Shown: piece by piece, positions 52,600-61,543 of the stretch | Layout: every line of letters begins with the position of its first letter | Numbering within the stretch: position 1 is the first letter of the stretch | NCBI RefSeq assembly: GCF_027625995.1 | Contig: NZ_CP115396.1 | Location: 2,232,001-2,296,000 of the forward strand | Source: Hymenobacter yonginensis | Lineage (GTDB): Bacteria; Bacteroidota; Bacteroidia; Cytophagales; Hymenobacteraceae | Direction of reading: 5' to 3' | Length of the DNA stretch: 64,000 nucleotides | The notes under the pieces: model-generated | The model's database searches: none | Seen by the model: only the letters and a program-made list of their open reading frames with translations | Told to the model about the DNA's origin: nothing | Position numbers and translations under genes: made by a program

Positions 52600-52923
52600 T
52601 TAGCGGCCGGGGAAGCGCTTTACCGGCTCGCGGCGGCCGTAGCCATATTGGTCGTTGCGGCGCTTCTGCTCGTCGCGGGAGTAGCGGCCGTCGCGTTGGC
52701 ATTTGTCGTTGTCGCGGCGGTTGTCGTAGCCGCGGCGGTCCTGGTACTTCTTGTCTTTGCCTTTCTTGTCGTAGCGTTTATCGTCTCTGTGACCTCTGTC
52801 GTGGTCATGGTCGCGGTCAGATTTCCGCTCCCAGCGGTCATCAACACGGGAAGCAAGGGGCGCGGCAGCGGCGGAAGTGGCCAGCAATACAGCGGCGGCT
52901 AAGGACAGCAGGAGCGTTTTCAT
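52600..52923 (-). CDS. Small secreted Arg/Asp/Tyr-rich protein
   Basis: 107 residues. A clear signal peptide (MKTLLLSLAAAVLLATSAAA) is followed by a strongly charged, low-complexity mature part: DDRWERKSDRDHDHDRGHRD, YDKKGKDKKYQDRRGYDNRR, then a Cys and RREPVKRFPGR. It is rich in Asp, Arg, Lys, His and Tyr in short alternation and is surely disordered. I do not recognise a family; proteins of this type are common in Bacteroidota and may bind metals or polyanions in the periplasm. Confidence 0.8.
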   Translation of the reverse strand: MKTLLLSLAAAVLLATSAAAAPLASRVDDRWERKSDRDHDHDRGHRDDKRYDKKGKDKKYQDRRGYDNRRDNDKCQRDGRYSRDEQKRRNDQYGYGRREPVKRFPGR

Positions 52924-53133
52924 GGGAAGGGAGATTACAGGATGAATACCGTTTGGGCAAGGAAGCCGGGTGCGGGCCACAGCCTGCACCGAAGCGTCTG
53001 GCGGGGCATTTGCAAGCATGGTGCCAATGTGGCCGGCCGCGGCCGCGCCCCTGCCCTCGGCTTCCCTCCTTTCCGGCTGCTCTGGTGCACCTCCCAATGC
53101 TTCAAAGCGGCCTAAAAGCAGTCAGCAGACATA

Positions 53134-53177
53134 GAAAAAGCGGAGAAGCTCCGGCCGCCAAGCCTGCTTCTCCGCTT
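53134..53177 (-). terminator. asnA terminator
   Basis: AAGCGGAGAAG/CTTCTCCGCTT stem, followed on the minus strand by TTTTTCTATG, about 100 bp after the asnA stop. Confidence 0.85.
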
Positions 53178-53280
53178 CGCTGTTGGAGGTAGCGAACCTA
53201 TGCAAGTTTCCGGAACGATGCGCGCCTGACTCCGGCGGGCGCCGCTTGCGCATCGCCCCGAAAACCGTTTTCAGGGTGCC

Positions 53281-54288
53281 CTACAGCAGCCCCACCCCGG
53301 CCCCCGCCAGTTCGGTGCGCACAGCCTCGGGCCAGATGCTCACCTGTACTTCCCCGATATGGCCTTTGCGCAACATGAACATGCACACCCGGCTCTGCCC
53401 AATGCCGCCGCCGATGCTCTGCGGCAGCTCGTCCTTGAGCAAACGTGAGTGAAACGACAGCTCCTGCCGGTCTTCGCAGCCGCGCAACGCCAGCTGGCGT
53501 ACCAGCGCGTGCTTATCCACCCGAATGCCCATCGATGATACCTCGAAGGAGGTTTGCAGAATGGGGTGCCAGAGCAGAATGTCGCCGTTGAGGCCGCGGT
53601 AGCCGGCGGCGGTTTCGGTGCTCCAGTCGTCGTAGTCGGGGGCGCGGCCGTCGTGGGCTTCGCCGTGGCTCAGCTCGCCGCCGATGCCCATCAGGAACAC
53701 CGCGCCATACTGCTTCACTACCTCATGCTCGCGCTCCTTGGGCGTGAGGGTCGGGTACTGGCGCAGCAGGTCTTCGGCGTGCACAAACGTGATTTTAGCG
53801 GGCAGCACCGGCGTAATTTCCGGGTAGGCTTCGGCTATGCGGGCCTCGGTGGTACGTAGCGCCTCGTAGATGCGCTCCACGGTGGCCTGCAGAAACTCCG
53901 GCGTGCGCTGCTCGGCGCTGATGTGCTTTTCCCAGTCCCACTGGTCTACGTAGATGGAGTGGATGGGCGAGTAGTCCTCGTCGGGGCGCAGGGCGCGCAT
54001 ATCGGTGAGCAGGCCGCGGCCGGCCTCGATGCCGAGCTCCTGCAGGCGCACCCGCTTCCACTTGGCCAGCGAGTGCACCACCACGGCGCGGCGCTCGTCC
54101 AGGGCCTTCACAGGGAAGCCCACCGGCCGCTCAATCCCGTTCAGGTCGTCGTTGATGCCGGTGCCATCGAGCACGGCAATCGGCGAGGATACTTTCACCA
54201 GGTGCAGCTGCGACGACAATTCCCGGGAGAAGGTGTCTTTCACAAAGCTGATGGCTTCTTCGGTTTTGAGCATTTCGGGGGCAGTCAT
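53281..54288 (-). CDS. asnA: Aspartate--ammonia ligase (asparagine synthetase A)
   Basis: 335 residues, the family length. Typical elements: EEAISFVKDTFSRELSSQLH, VSSPIAVLDGTGINDDLNGI, VHSLAKWKRVRL, SIYVDQWDWEK, DYDDWSTETAAGYRGLNGDI and the class II synthetase motif SIGGGIGQSRVCMFML near the end. AsnA makes asparagine from aspartate, ammonia and ATP. It is transcribed alone, between its own terminator (53134-53177) and a promoter-like sequence at 54397-54425. Confidence 0.97.
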   Translation of the reverse strand: MTAPEMLKTEEAISFVKDTFSRELSSQLHLVKVSSPIAVLDGTGINDDLNGIERPVGFPVKALDERRAVVVHSLAKWKRVRLQELGIEAGRGLLTDMRALRPDEDYSPIHSIYVDQWDWEKHISAEQRTPEFLQATVERIYEALRTTEARIAEAYPEITPVLPAKITFVHAEDLLRQYPTLTPKEREHEVVKQYGAVFLMGIGGELSHGEAHDGRAPDYDDWSTETAAGYRGLNGDILLWHPILQTSFEVSSMGIRVDKHALVRQLALRGCEDRQELSFHSRLLKDELPQSIGGGIGQSRVCMFMLRKGHIGEVQVSIWPEAVRTELAGAGVGLL

Positions 54289-54396
54289 GATGCGTTTTTT
54301 ATTTAAGTGACGTGAATGATTTTATTTAAAAAAGGCACGCGTTTTCCAGCCTCCCCATCGGGAGTTTTTAATTTTCAGAAATTAAGCGTGCCGAAA

Positions 54397-54425
54397 AAAG
54401 TACAACACAAGTTCGGCTGGCAAAA
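54397..54425 (-). promoter_or_regulatory. Possible asnA promoter
   Basis: Minus strand: TTTTG (54425-54421), about 18 bp, then TACTTTTTT (from 54403). The -7 box deviates at its last base. The asnA ATG is about 110 bp downstream. Confidence 0.35.
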
Positions 54426-54449
54426 TCAGGCAACCGGTTCGACAGGCAC

Positions 54450-54480
54450 AAAAAAAAAGCCTTCCGGATGAGGGAAGGCT
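54450..54480 (-). terminator. Minus-strand terminator of a small transcript
   Basis: AGCCTTCC/GGAAGGCT, then nine T on the minus strand. It ends a transcript coming from about 54618. Confidence 0.88.
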
Positions 54481-54505
54481 GCTTAAAAAATCAGTGGTTG
54501 ATTTT

Positions 54506-54595
54506 TTATATCTCCAATGGAGCAATAGCCTTCCTGTCTCGAATCGGATTATTATTCGAGTTATTATTAGGAAGATTATTGCAGAAAAGGCGCAT
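54506..54595 (-). CDS. Candidate 29-residue peptide or sRNA
   Basis: ATG at 54595 to TAA at 54506, encoding an Asn-rich peptide (MRLFCNNLPNNNSNNNPIRD, then RKAIAPLEI). TATACTTG (54632-54625 on the minus strand, one mismatch from TAnnTTTG) lies 30 bp upstream, although no TTTG -33 box is visible. A strong terminator follows 25 bp after the stop. The ~170-nt unit is AT-rich, unlike its surroundings. Coding status is unproven. Confidence 0.3.
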   Translation of the reverse strand: MRLFCNNLPNNNSNNNPIRDRKAIAPLEI

Positions 54596-54736
54596 GGTCA
54601 GGAGCAGTTTTCGTCAGATGTATGCAAGTATAAAAATCAATTTTAGAAACTCCTAAAATAATCAGGTTTAATTTTCTATTTCCGTTGAATTACTTCTTAA
54701 AATACTATTGACCTTTCTCCTATTCTATGTATCGGC

Positions 54737-55447
54737 CTATTCCGTCCCAAGTAGCGCGTCGCGGACGTCGCGCACGGCCCCGGCCACCGAGGCCGGCACG
54801 GGTGTGTCGGGCTGCAGCTGCTTGAGCAGGCGCAGGTACTTGGCGCGGCCCTCCGAGAGCATGAAGCGCGGCACCTCGTACACGAACAGGCTGAAGGGCT
54901 CCACCTTCTGCACTCCTACCAGCACAAACCGGTCGGCGCGCAGGGCGTCGGCGTAGAAGGCGGCCTGCCGGTCGTAGTCGTAGCCGCTGCACTGGGCCAC
55001 AAAGTGCTGATGGTCGCGGGCCAGGGTGGTTTTGAAGTCGATGATGGTGTAAGGCTGGCCGGGCTGATCCACGATAAGATCGGCGCGGAGCTTGCAGAGC
55101 GTGCCGGTTACGGCTTCGGTGAACACGCAGCTGGGCTCGGCAATGCCGGTTTTCAGCCACTCGCTTACCTGCGGGTTCAACTGCACGCCCTCCACCATCC
55201 ACCACACCAGCGTGTCGTTGATGCCGGGCAGGCCGGGCTCGTAGAGGTCGGGCTCGAGCAACGCGGTGTGGAAGGCCGTGCCCAAACCCAGCGCGCCGCT
55301 GGACGTAGTGGGACGCGGCGGCCGGCCGTTCAGCGCGTCGCGCAGGCGGGACAGGTCGGAGTTGGCAATGGCGGGCAGGGCGCGGTAGTCGTCGTAGGGT
55401 ACGCGCAGCAAATCGGGGCGCGGGGTGGTAGCAGCAGAATCAATCAC
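54737..55447 (-). CDS. PD-(D/E)XK exonuclease (RecE/exonuclease VIII-like)
   Basis: 236 residues. The N-terminal segment YDDYRALPAIANSDLSRLRD is the standard opening of exodeoxyribonuclease VIII-like proteins. The nuclease core follows: LGLGTAFHTALLEPDLY (His), KLRADLIVDQPGQPYTIIDF ending in DFKTT (the D...DxK triad) and QAAFYADALRADRFVLVGVQ. Such enzymes resect double-stranded DNA and are usually phage-derived or paired with RecT; no RecT is present here, so it may be a domesticated single gene. I use the GTG at 55447, since the frame upstream lacks family sequence. Confidence 0.78.
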   Translation of the reverse strand: MIDSAATTPRPDLLRVPYDDYRALPAIANSDLSRLRDALNGRPPRPTTSSGALGLGTAFHTALLEPDLYEPGLPGINDTLVWWMVEGVQLNPQVSEWLKTGIAEPSCVFTEAVTGTLCKLRADLIVDQPGQPYTIIDFKTTLARDHQHFVAQCSGYDYDRQAAFYADALRADRFVLVGVQKVEPFSLFVYEVPRFMLSEGRAKYLRLLKQLQPDTPVPASVAGAVRDVRDALLGTE

Positions 55448-55660
55448 GGGAACAGAACAGCTAAGCCAGAGAAAAGGCTCCGCATGGAGGAGTGTGGGAG
55501 GAAGCAGTATAGGTATTTTTCTGCTAGGGCGCCCCAAAAGCCAGCCGGCTGGTGGTATCCGCCCCACGGCGCAACGCGGCAAACCTAACTGACAGGCATG
55601 TTTTTAGGCAAGAGTTGGCCAGCTTGCCACGCCCACCGGCCACGCGCCGCCACTGCCGGG

Positions 55661-56644
55661 CTATTCGGCCTTGTTTTCGGCCGACGCGCCGGTTTGGGGA
55701 GGCATTTCGTACTCGCCCACGCGGCCATACTGGCGCTCCTCGCGGATACCGGCATCGGGGCCGTAGGGGTGGCCGCCGAATCCGTGGCGCATCATGGCCA
55801 CGGCTTTGGCCCAAGTGGGGTCCTGGTCGCGGGAAGTGAAAAGCTGCATCACCGACTGCGTGATAACCGGAATGGGCACCTCCATGTGCAGGGCGTCGGC
55901 CACCAGCCAGTTTACTTCGCCAGTGTCCTCGATGTAGCTGGGCACCGTGAAGCCGGCTTCCTGGTCGTACATCTTCTGCATCAGCTCCACCAGCCAGGAG
56001 CGCACCACCGAGCCGTTGTTCCAGAGCTGCAGGATGGCGCTGATATCGAGCTTTTCGCGGAAGTGTGTGAGCAGGCCCATGCCCTCCCCGATGGCCTGCA
56101 GCATGCCAAACTCGATGCCGTTGTGCACCAGCTTCACGTAATGGCCGGTGCCGGCCAGGCCAGTATGCAGGAAGCCGCCCGGCACCGAGGTTTCCACGAA
56201 AAATTCTTTGAGCTGGCTCACGGCCGCTTCCTCGCCGCCCACCATGTAGCAGGCGCCGGCGCGGGCACCGCCCGGCCCGCCACTGGTCCCACAGTCGATA
56301 AAGTGCAGGCCCTGCTCCTTGAGGCGCGCCGCCCGCCGGATGGAGTCGCCCCAGTAGGAGTTGCCGCCATCCACGATAATGTCGCCGGGCTCGAGGTGAG
56401 GCTGCAGCTGCGCAATCAGGGCATCGACGGCGGCCCCGGCCGGCACGTAGAGAAACACCTTGCGCGGGCGCTCCAGCTGCTGCACCAGCTCGGGCAGGCT
56501 GCTGACCACGCGTAGGTTGTCGGTTTCCAGATCAGGGCGCGGATGCAGATCCAGACCGATGACGGGGTAACCTTTTTCGGCGGCCTGCCGGGCCAGGCCA
56601 GCGCCCATTTTGCCGAGGCCAATGATTCCAAGCTGCGTTTTCAT
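55661..56644 (-). CDS. 6-phosphogluconate dehydrogenase, short (YqeC/GndA-like) type
   Basis: 327 residues, about 140 shorter than classical Gnd. The Rossmann start IGLGKMGAGLARQAAEKGY is followed by IIVDGGNSYWGDS (catalytic Asn region), DCGTSGGPGGARAGACYMVG and YVKLVHNGIEFGMLQAIGEG (catalytic Lys and Asn). Short family members tend to prefer NAD. The enzyme turns 6-phosphogluconate into ribulose-5-phosphate with CO2 release. It is last in a minus-strand group with the glucosidase and the SDR, which suits a glucose to gluconate route. Confidence 0.92.
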   Translation of the reverse strand: MKTQLGIIGLGKMGAGLARQAAEKGYPVIGLDLHPRPDLETDNLRVVSSLPELVQQLERPRKVFLYVPAGAAVDALIAQLQPHLEPGDIIVDGGNSYWGDSIRRAARLKEQGLHFIDCGTSGGPGGARAGACYMVGGEEAAVSQLKEFFVETSVPGGFLHTGLAGTGHYVKLVHNGIEFGMLQAIGEGMGLLTHFREKLDISAILQLWNNGSVVRSWLVELMQKMYDQEAGFTVPSYIEDTGEVNWLVADALHMEVPIPVITQSVMQLFTSRDQDPTWAKAVAMMRHGFGGHPYGPDAGIREERQYGRVGEYEMPPQTGASAENKAE

Positions 56645-56767
56645 GTGGTTTCAGGAAAAGTGTGGTGGTAGTAAGGAACGGGGGTTGTTAAGCGGCCTAG
56701 CCGGCCCGGCGTTCAACGAAGCAGCAAAGCCACTTCGGTAGCCGCAGCAAGCCGGTTTGGCAAAGCA

Positions 56768-57382
56768 TCAGTCCACTTTGCGGGCCAGCACGCGGGCCGG
56801 AGCACCGTCGGCGCCGGCTATTTTCAGGGGTAGGCACAGTAGCTCGTAGCGGCCGGGCGTGGCGTGCTGCAGGGCCAGGCCCTCAATGATGTTGATACCG
56901 GCGTCGAGCAGCGCGTGGTGGGTATCGGCCGGGCCCACCGATATGTAGTCGACCCCGACACAGACGACGCCCTGGTCGCGGAGCCACTCGGCGGCATCGG
57001 CACGGATGCGCACAAAATCGGGGTCGAAAGGTTGGGTGGCCCAGTCGTGGCGGGAGTTGCGGGTTTTGAACAGCACCCGGTCGTGGGGCTGCAGCTGCAG
57101 GTGCTCCACAGCCGCCCGCGTGATAAACCGCTCGTCGTCTACCTCCACCAGCAGTGCCGGCCCCATGAGGGTGCTCAGGTCCAGCTGCGTGACGTCGGGG
57201 CCATCGGGCAGAAAATGGCGCGGGGCATCCACGTGGGTGCCGGTGTGCACGCTGAGGCTCATTTCCGTGACGTTGGCGGCGGCGCCATCGGCCATGCTCA
57301 GGGTTTTGCGGATGCGCACCGGGGCATTGTCGGGCCAGTAGGCCATGCCGTCGGAAATGGTGGTCGTGAAGTCAAGCCACAT
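56768..57382 (-). CDS. Cyclase family (kynurenine formamidase-like) metalloprotein
   Basis: 204 residues. The metal motif HTGTHVDAPRHF, typical of the cyclase/KynB superfamily, lies at about 45-57. Further conserved parts are the strand RVLFKTRNSRHDWATQ and GVDYISVGPADTHHALLDAG (Asp, Ser and His), then INIIEGLALQHATPGRYELL. KynB hydrolyses N-formylkynurenine, but many homologues act on other amides or lactones. Next to glucose-oxidising enzymes a lactone substrate is conceivable; that is inference only. It lies 36 bp after the glucosidase gene. Confidence 0.85.
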   Translation of the reverse strand: MWLDFTTTISDGMAYWPDNAPVRIRKTLSMADGAAANVTEMSLSVHTGTHVDAPRHFLPDGPDVTQLDLSTLMGPALLVEVDDERFITRAAVEHLQLQPHDRVLFKTRNSRHDWATQPFDPDFVRIRADAAEWLRDQGVVCVGVDYISVGPADTHHALLDAGINIIEGLALQHATPGRYELLCLPLKIAGADGAPARVLARKVD

Positions 57383-57418
57383 GATTTTGGGATTTAGGAA
57401 AGCACATCATGCTGAAAT

Positions 57419-60064
57419 CTATTCTTCCAGCTGGCGATACTGCAGGAGCTTGGCGATGAGGCCAGTCCAACCGGTTTGGTGGCTGGCGCCGAGGCCGTGG
57501 CCGGTGTCGCCGTGGAAGTACTCGTGGAAGAGCAGATAGTCCTGAAAGTGCGGGTCGGTCTGGAGCTGGCGGTCGTCGCCGAAGGCGGGGCGGTGGCCCT
57601 GCTCATCGCGCAGAAACAGCTTGGTGAGGCGCTCGGTGAGGGCCTGGGCAATTTCCTGCAGCGTGTGCATGTGGCCGGAGTTAGTCGGGTACTCCACCTT
57701 GAAATCGGGCCCATAGTAGTGGTAGAAGCGCTGCAGCGACTCGATAATCAGGAAGTTCATGGGCATCCAGATGGGGCCGCGCCAGTTGCTGTTGCCCCCA
57801 AACAGCGACGTGCTGGACTCGCCCGGCTCGTAGGCCACCAGGGCATCCGGGCCATCTTCCACCTGCAGCCGAAACGGGTGCTGGAGGTGATAGCGCGACA
57901 GCGCCCGCACGCCATAATCCGACAGGAATTCGGCCTCGTCGAGCATGCGGCGCAGCAGCAGCTTCATGCGGTGGCCGCGCAGCAGCGAGAGCAGGTGCCG
58001 CTGGCCTTTGCCGGGCTCCTGCCAGCGGCTCACGAGGGCGGCCAGCTGCGGGCGGTGGTCGAGAAACCAGTTGAGGCGGCGCACAAACTGCGGCGCCCCG
58101 CGCAGAGCGTCCTCGTCCAGCACCTCCACCGCAAACAGCGGAATCAGGCCCACCATGGACCGGATGCGCAGGCTGATGCGGCCTTTGTCGGGCGTGTTGA
58201 GCACGTCGTAGTAGAACTCGTCCTGTTCGTCCCACATGTCAATTTCGCCCTCCGAGAAGCTGCTCATGGCATGGGCGATGTAGAGGAAGTGCTCGAAGAA
58301 CTTGCTGGCCATGTCCTGGTACACCGGGTTGGTCTTGGACAGTTCCAATGCAATGCGCATCATGTTGAGCGCAAACATGGCCATCCAGCTGGTGCCGTCG
58401 GCCTGCTCGATGTGGCCGCCGGTGGGCAGCGGCGCGCTTCTATCAAACACGCCGATGTTGTCGAGGCCCAGGAAGCCGCCCTCGAATACGTTGCGGTTGT
58501 GGCGGTCTTTGCGGTTCACCCACCACGTGAAGTTGAGCAGCAGTCGATGAAACATTCCTTCCAGGAAAGCAGTGTCGGGGTTGCCGCTGTGCTTGAGGCA
58601 CATTTTGTAGACCCGCCAAGTGGCGTAGGCGTGTACCGGCGGGTTCACGTCTTCCAGCTTCCACTCGTAGGCTGGCAGCTGGCCGCTGGGGTGCATGTAC
58701 CAGTCTTGGCAGAGCAGCCGCAGCTGGTGCTTGGCAAACTCCACGTCCACCAAGGCCAGCGGGATGCAGTGAAACGCCAAATCCCAGGCCGCATACCACG
58801 GATACTCCCACTTGTCGGGCATCGAAATGATGTCGGCGTTGTTGAGGTGGCGCCAGGTACTGTTGCGGCCGTGCCGCCGCTCGGGTGGCGGGGGCGGCAT
58901 GGCCGGGTCGCCGTCGAGCCACTCGGGCACGTCGTAGTAGTAGAACTGCTTGCTCCAGAGCATGCCAGCCAGGGCCTGGCGCTGCACGTTACGGGCGTCG
59001 GCGCTGGCCAGGTCGTGCTGCAGGTCGGCGTAGAACTGGTCGGCTTCGGCTTTACGCTGGCTCATCAGCGCCTCAAACTCCTCGAAGGGCGCCGCGAGGC
59101 CGGGCGCAGCCAGCCGCACGCGCACCGTGCGGCTCTCGCCGGGCGGTACGCTGAGGGAGTAGTGAGCGGCGGCCTTAGTGCCTTCCCGGACCGGGTTGAT
59201 GGCCGTTTTCACGCCCTTGACCACGTACTCATGGATGCCGTCTTTGCAGTACGGGGCGGGGTTGGGGGCCTGGTAGAGGCGGGCGGTGTTGGTTTCGTTG
59301 TCGCAGAACAACAGCTCGCAGGGCTGGTCGGCGGGCTGGTCGCAGTAGAGCTCCAGGGCGGGCAGTTTGGCGTGGTCTACGCAGATGCGGCCGGTGTCGG
59401 TGGCGGCCAAGCGGGGCGTGTAGTCTTCGTTGCCCCAGCTCCAGGTGTTGCGAAACCAGATCTGCGGCAGCACGTGCAGCGGCGCCTCGTGCGGGCCGCG
59501 GTTGTGCACCGTAATCTGCATGAGCAGATCGGCGGGGCCGGCTTTGGCGTAGTCGAGGAAGACGTCGAAGTACCGGTCTTCGCGGAATATGCAGGTATCA
59601 GTAAGCTCAAACTCGGGCTTCTGGCGGTTGCGGCGGCCGTTTTCCTTCACCAGCCAGTCGTACGGGAAGGCATGCTGCGGATACTTGTAGAGCATCCGCA
59701 TGTAGGAGTGGGTGGGCGTGTTGTCGAGATAATAATACAGCTCCTTCACATCCTCGCCATGGTTGCCTTCGGGCCCGCTGAGGCCAAACAATCGCTCTTT
59801 CAGGATGGCATCCTGCCCGTTCCAGAGGCCCAGGCCCAGGCACAGCAGCTGCTGGTCGTCGGAGACGCCGCCCAGCGCGTCCTCACCCCAGCGATAGGCC
59901 AAGCTGCGGGCCATGTCGTGGGTGGTGTAGTTCCAGGGCTGGGCATCGGCGCTGTAGTCTTCGCGCACAGTGCCCCACTGCCGGTCACTCACGTAGGGCC
60001 CGAACTGGTGCCAACGCTGCCGGCCCTCCCGCAGCTCCTGCTGCCGGCGCTGTTCCTCGTTCAT
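57419..60064 (-). CDS. GH63 family glucosidase
   Basis: 881 residues, no signal peptide, so cytosolic. The N-terminal part has RQRWHQFGPYVSDRQWGTVR and LWNGQDAILKERLFGLSGPE. The C-terminal (alpha/alpha)6 part has WEYPWYAAWDLAFHCIPLAL (catalytic Asp region), GFLGLDNIGVFDRSAPL and NSNWRGPIWMPMNFLIIESL, all usual for bacterial GH63 glucosidases, which release glucose from alpha-glucosides or glucosylglycerate/mannosylglycerate-type osmolytes. It is in a group with an SDR and a 6-phosphogluconate dehydrogenase, so the freed glucose may be oxidised. The gap to the SDR is 133 bp and may carry a promoter. Confidence 0.92.
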   Translation of the reverse strand: MNEEQRRQQELREGRQRWHQFGPYVSDRQWGTVREDYSADAQPWNYTTHDMARSLAYRWGEDALGGVSDDQQLLCLGLGLWNGQDAILKERLFGLSGPEGNHGEDVKELYYYLDNTPTHSYMRMLYKYPQHAFPYDWLVKENGRRNRQKPEFELTDTCIFREDRYFDVFLDYAKAGPADLLMQITVHNRGPHEAPLHVLPQIWFRNTWSWGNEDYTPRLAATDTGRICVDHAKLPALELYCDQPADQPCELLFCDNETNTARLYQAPNPAPYCKDGIHEYVVKGVKTAINPVREGTKAAAHYSLSVPPGESRTVRVRLAAPGLAAPFEEFEALMSQRKAEADQFYADLQHDLASADARNVQRQALAGMLWSKQFYYYDVPEWLDGDPAMPPPPPERRHGRNSTWRHLNNADIISMPDKWEYPWYAAWDLAFHCIPLALVDVEFAKHQLRLLCQDWYMHPSGQLPAYEWKLEDVNPPVHAYATWRVYKMCLKHSGNPDTAFLEGMFHRLLLNFTWWVNRKDRHNRNVFEGGFLGLDNIGVFDRSAPLPTGGHIEQADGTSWMAMFALNMMRIALELSKTNPVYQDMASKFFEHFLYIAHAMSSFSEGEIDMWDEQDEFYYDVLNTPDKGRISLRIRSMVGLIPLFAVEVLDEDALRGAPQFVRRLNWFLDHRPQLAALVSRWQEPGKGQRHLLSLLRGHRMKLLLRRMLDEAEFLSDYGVRALSRYHLQHPFRLQVEDGPDALVAYEPGESSTSLFGGNSNWRGPIWMPMNFLIIESLQRFYHYYGPDFKVEYPTNSGHMHTLQEIAQALTERLTKLFLRDEQGHRPAFGDDRQLQTDPHFQDYLLFHEYFHGDTGHGLGASHQTGWTGLIAKLLQYRQLEE

Positions 60065-60197
60065 TGGGGCGTCGTTTAGTGGTTGATTTACTTTGGGGTG
60101 ATAGTTGTCAGTTGCTGGTTGTCAGTCGTTAGTACCGCTGGCCCTGAACTGACAATCGCGGCGCTAGAGGCACTGGCCCCGGTCTGCGGCCAGTGGC

Positions 60198-61016
60198 TCA
60201 GCCGTTGTCGGCGAAGCCGGGGTAGAGCGTCATGCCACCATCGGCAAAGAGCGTGATGCCGGTCACATAATCCGACTCATCGGAGGCCAGCCATACGGCC
60301 ACGTTGCCGATGTCAGCCGGCTCGCCGATGCGGCCGTAGGGAATGAGCGTGAGCAGACTTTTCTCCTCCTGTGGCGTGTCGCGGGCCGAGAGGTTGATGG
60401 GCGTGGCAATGGCGCCGGGGCCGATGCTGTTCACCCGGATGCGGTGCGGAGCCAGCTCCTGAGCCATGGTTTTCATCAACTGCATGATGCCGCCCTTGCT
60501 GGTGGCGTAGTTGACATGGCCGGCCCACGGAATAACTTCGTGCACTGAGCTCATGCAGATGATTTTGCCAGTGGCTTTGGAAATCTCCGGCTGCGGGCCG
60601 CGCCGCACAAACTCGCGGGCGGCCTCGCGGGCGCAGAGAAACTGCCCAGTCAGGTTCACGCCAATAACTTTCTGCCACTGCTCCAGCGTCATATCCAGCA
60701 GCGGGGCATCGTCCTGAATGCCGGAGTTGTTGATGAGGATGTGCAGCGTGCCAGCCTGCTCGCGGATCTGGTCGAACATGTGCAGCACGTCTTCTTCCTT
60801 GCTCACATCGGCCTGCAGCACCGTAGCCTGGCCGCCGGCCTGCTCTATTTCGCGCACCACTTCGGCCGCGTCGTCGGCGCTGTGCGAGTAGTTGACGAAC
60901 ACCCGGGCACCCTCGGCGGCCAGGGCCCGGGCCACGCCGGCCCCAATGCCGGAACTGCCGCCCGTAACGAGGGCTACTTGGTTTTGAAGGCGCTTGGAAG
61001 AAGGAAGTGTAGGCAT
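60198..61016 (-). CDS. SDR oxidoreductase, glucose 1-dehydrogenase-like
   Basis: 272 residues. The classical SDR pattern is complete: VALVTGGSSGIGAGVARALA (TGxxxGIG), INNSGIQDDAPL (the NNAG variant NNSG), IICMSSVHEVIPW (catalytic Ser), YATSKGG (Tyr and Lys) and GITLFADGGMTLYPGF at the end. The C-terminus is like that of glucose/galactose 1-dehydrogenases (Gdh/YdaD group), which use NAD(P). First gene of the minus-strand carbohydrate group. An open extension upstream to 61268 is not family-like. Confidence 0.9.
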   Translation of the reverse strand: MPTLPSSKRLQNQVALVTGGSSGIGAGVARALAAEGARVFVNYSHSADDAAEVVREIEQAGGQATVLQADVSKEEDVLHMFDQIREQAGTLHILINNSGIQDDAPLLDMTLEQWQKVIGVNLTGQFLCAREAAREFVRRGPQPEISKATGKIICMSSVHEVIPWAGHVNYATSKGGIMQLMKTMAQELAPHRIRVNSIGPGAIATPINLSARDTPQEEKSLLTLIPYGRIGEPADIGNVAVWLASDESDYVTGITLFADGGMTLYPGFADNG

Positions 61017-61377
61017 AGTTGACAGGCAAGGTGTATCCTGTAAGACTACGTTGCGCGGCTGTAGGTTACATGAAGTTTCCGCTACCACGGCCGGCCCCCG
61101 CCTGCAGATGGCCCATAATGGCCCAAAAATCCCAGCCTGATTTCCGGTGGATTGGGCCACGCCCCAGGCCCGGCCGGGGTGGGGCTTCGGAAGGCGCGGC
61201 TCTGGGGCGGAAAGGCACGGCACGATGCTACCTAGCCCTGCCGCGCCGTCCTGGCAGGTCGAAGCCAAGCTGCCGGCACCGTCTCACACAATCATTATAA
61301 ACAACTACAATTCAAAATCTTACACCACAAACCATACATACCAGCCTCAGCCCGACAATCCTGTAAATGAAATATAA
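61017..61377. other. Intergenic region between the divergent SDR and cys groups
   Basis: GC-rich to about 61280, then AT-rich with many short CA/AT runs. No gene recognised. The SDR promoter should lie near its left end. Confidence 0.4.
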
Positions 61378-61410
61378 TTTGGAAGTATAAAATTTCCGCT
61401 TCTACCTTTG
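61378..61410 (+). promoter_or_regulatory. cys operon promoter
   Basis: TTTG (61378-61381), a 21-bp spacer and TACCTTTG (61403-61410), an exact TTTG/TAnnTTTG pair. The expected start near 61417 lies about 25 nt before the riboswitch. Confidence 0.8.
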
Positions 61411-61441
61411 TGCTACCAATTCTTTACCCCCCGAAAGGATT

Positions 61442-61535
61442 GTTTTTATACAGAGGCGTGGAGAGACAGGCTCGACGAAACGCCGGCAACCAGCGGATCT
61501 TCCGAAACGGTGCCAAGTCCTGACCATATAAAAAC
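61442..61535 (+). ncRNA. SAM-I (S-box) riboswitch
   Basis: P1 is a perfect 9-bp helix (GTTTTTATA 61442-61450 / TATAAAAAC 61527-61535). Inside, the conserved core reads AGAGGCG, GGAGAGACAGGCTCGACGAA, then CGCCGGCAACC and later ACGGTGCCAAGTCCTGAC. These correspond to the S-box core elements GAGGGA..GGC...GAAACCCGGCAACC and GGTGC.AA.TCC. It binds S-adenosylmethionine and shuts down Met/Cys pathway genes. No terminator hairpin follows P1; the next element is the GTG of a uORF 9 bp later, so translational control is possible. Confidence 0.92.
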
Positions 61536-61543
61536 AACAAGCC

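Noticed and set aside
51606-53192. 528-codon plus-strand frame over DUF3140, cupin and secreted-protein genes
   Set aside because: Three recognisable minus-strand genes occupy the region, and the plus-strand product is Arg/Gly/Ala low complexity.
54737-55447. Prophage region suggested by the RecE-like nuclease
   Set aside because: No other phage gene, integrase or att-like duplication lies nearby.
57476-60079. 867-codon plus-strand frame opposite the GH63 gene
   Set aside because: The minus strand carries clear GH63 motifs; the plus-strand product is low-complexity Val/His/Gly/Gln.
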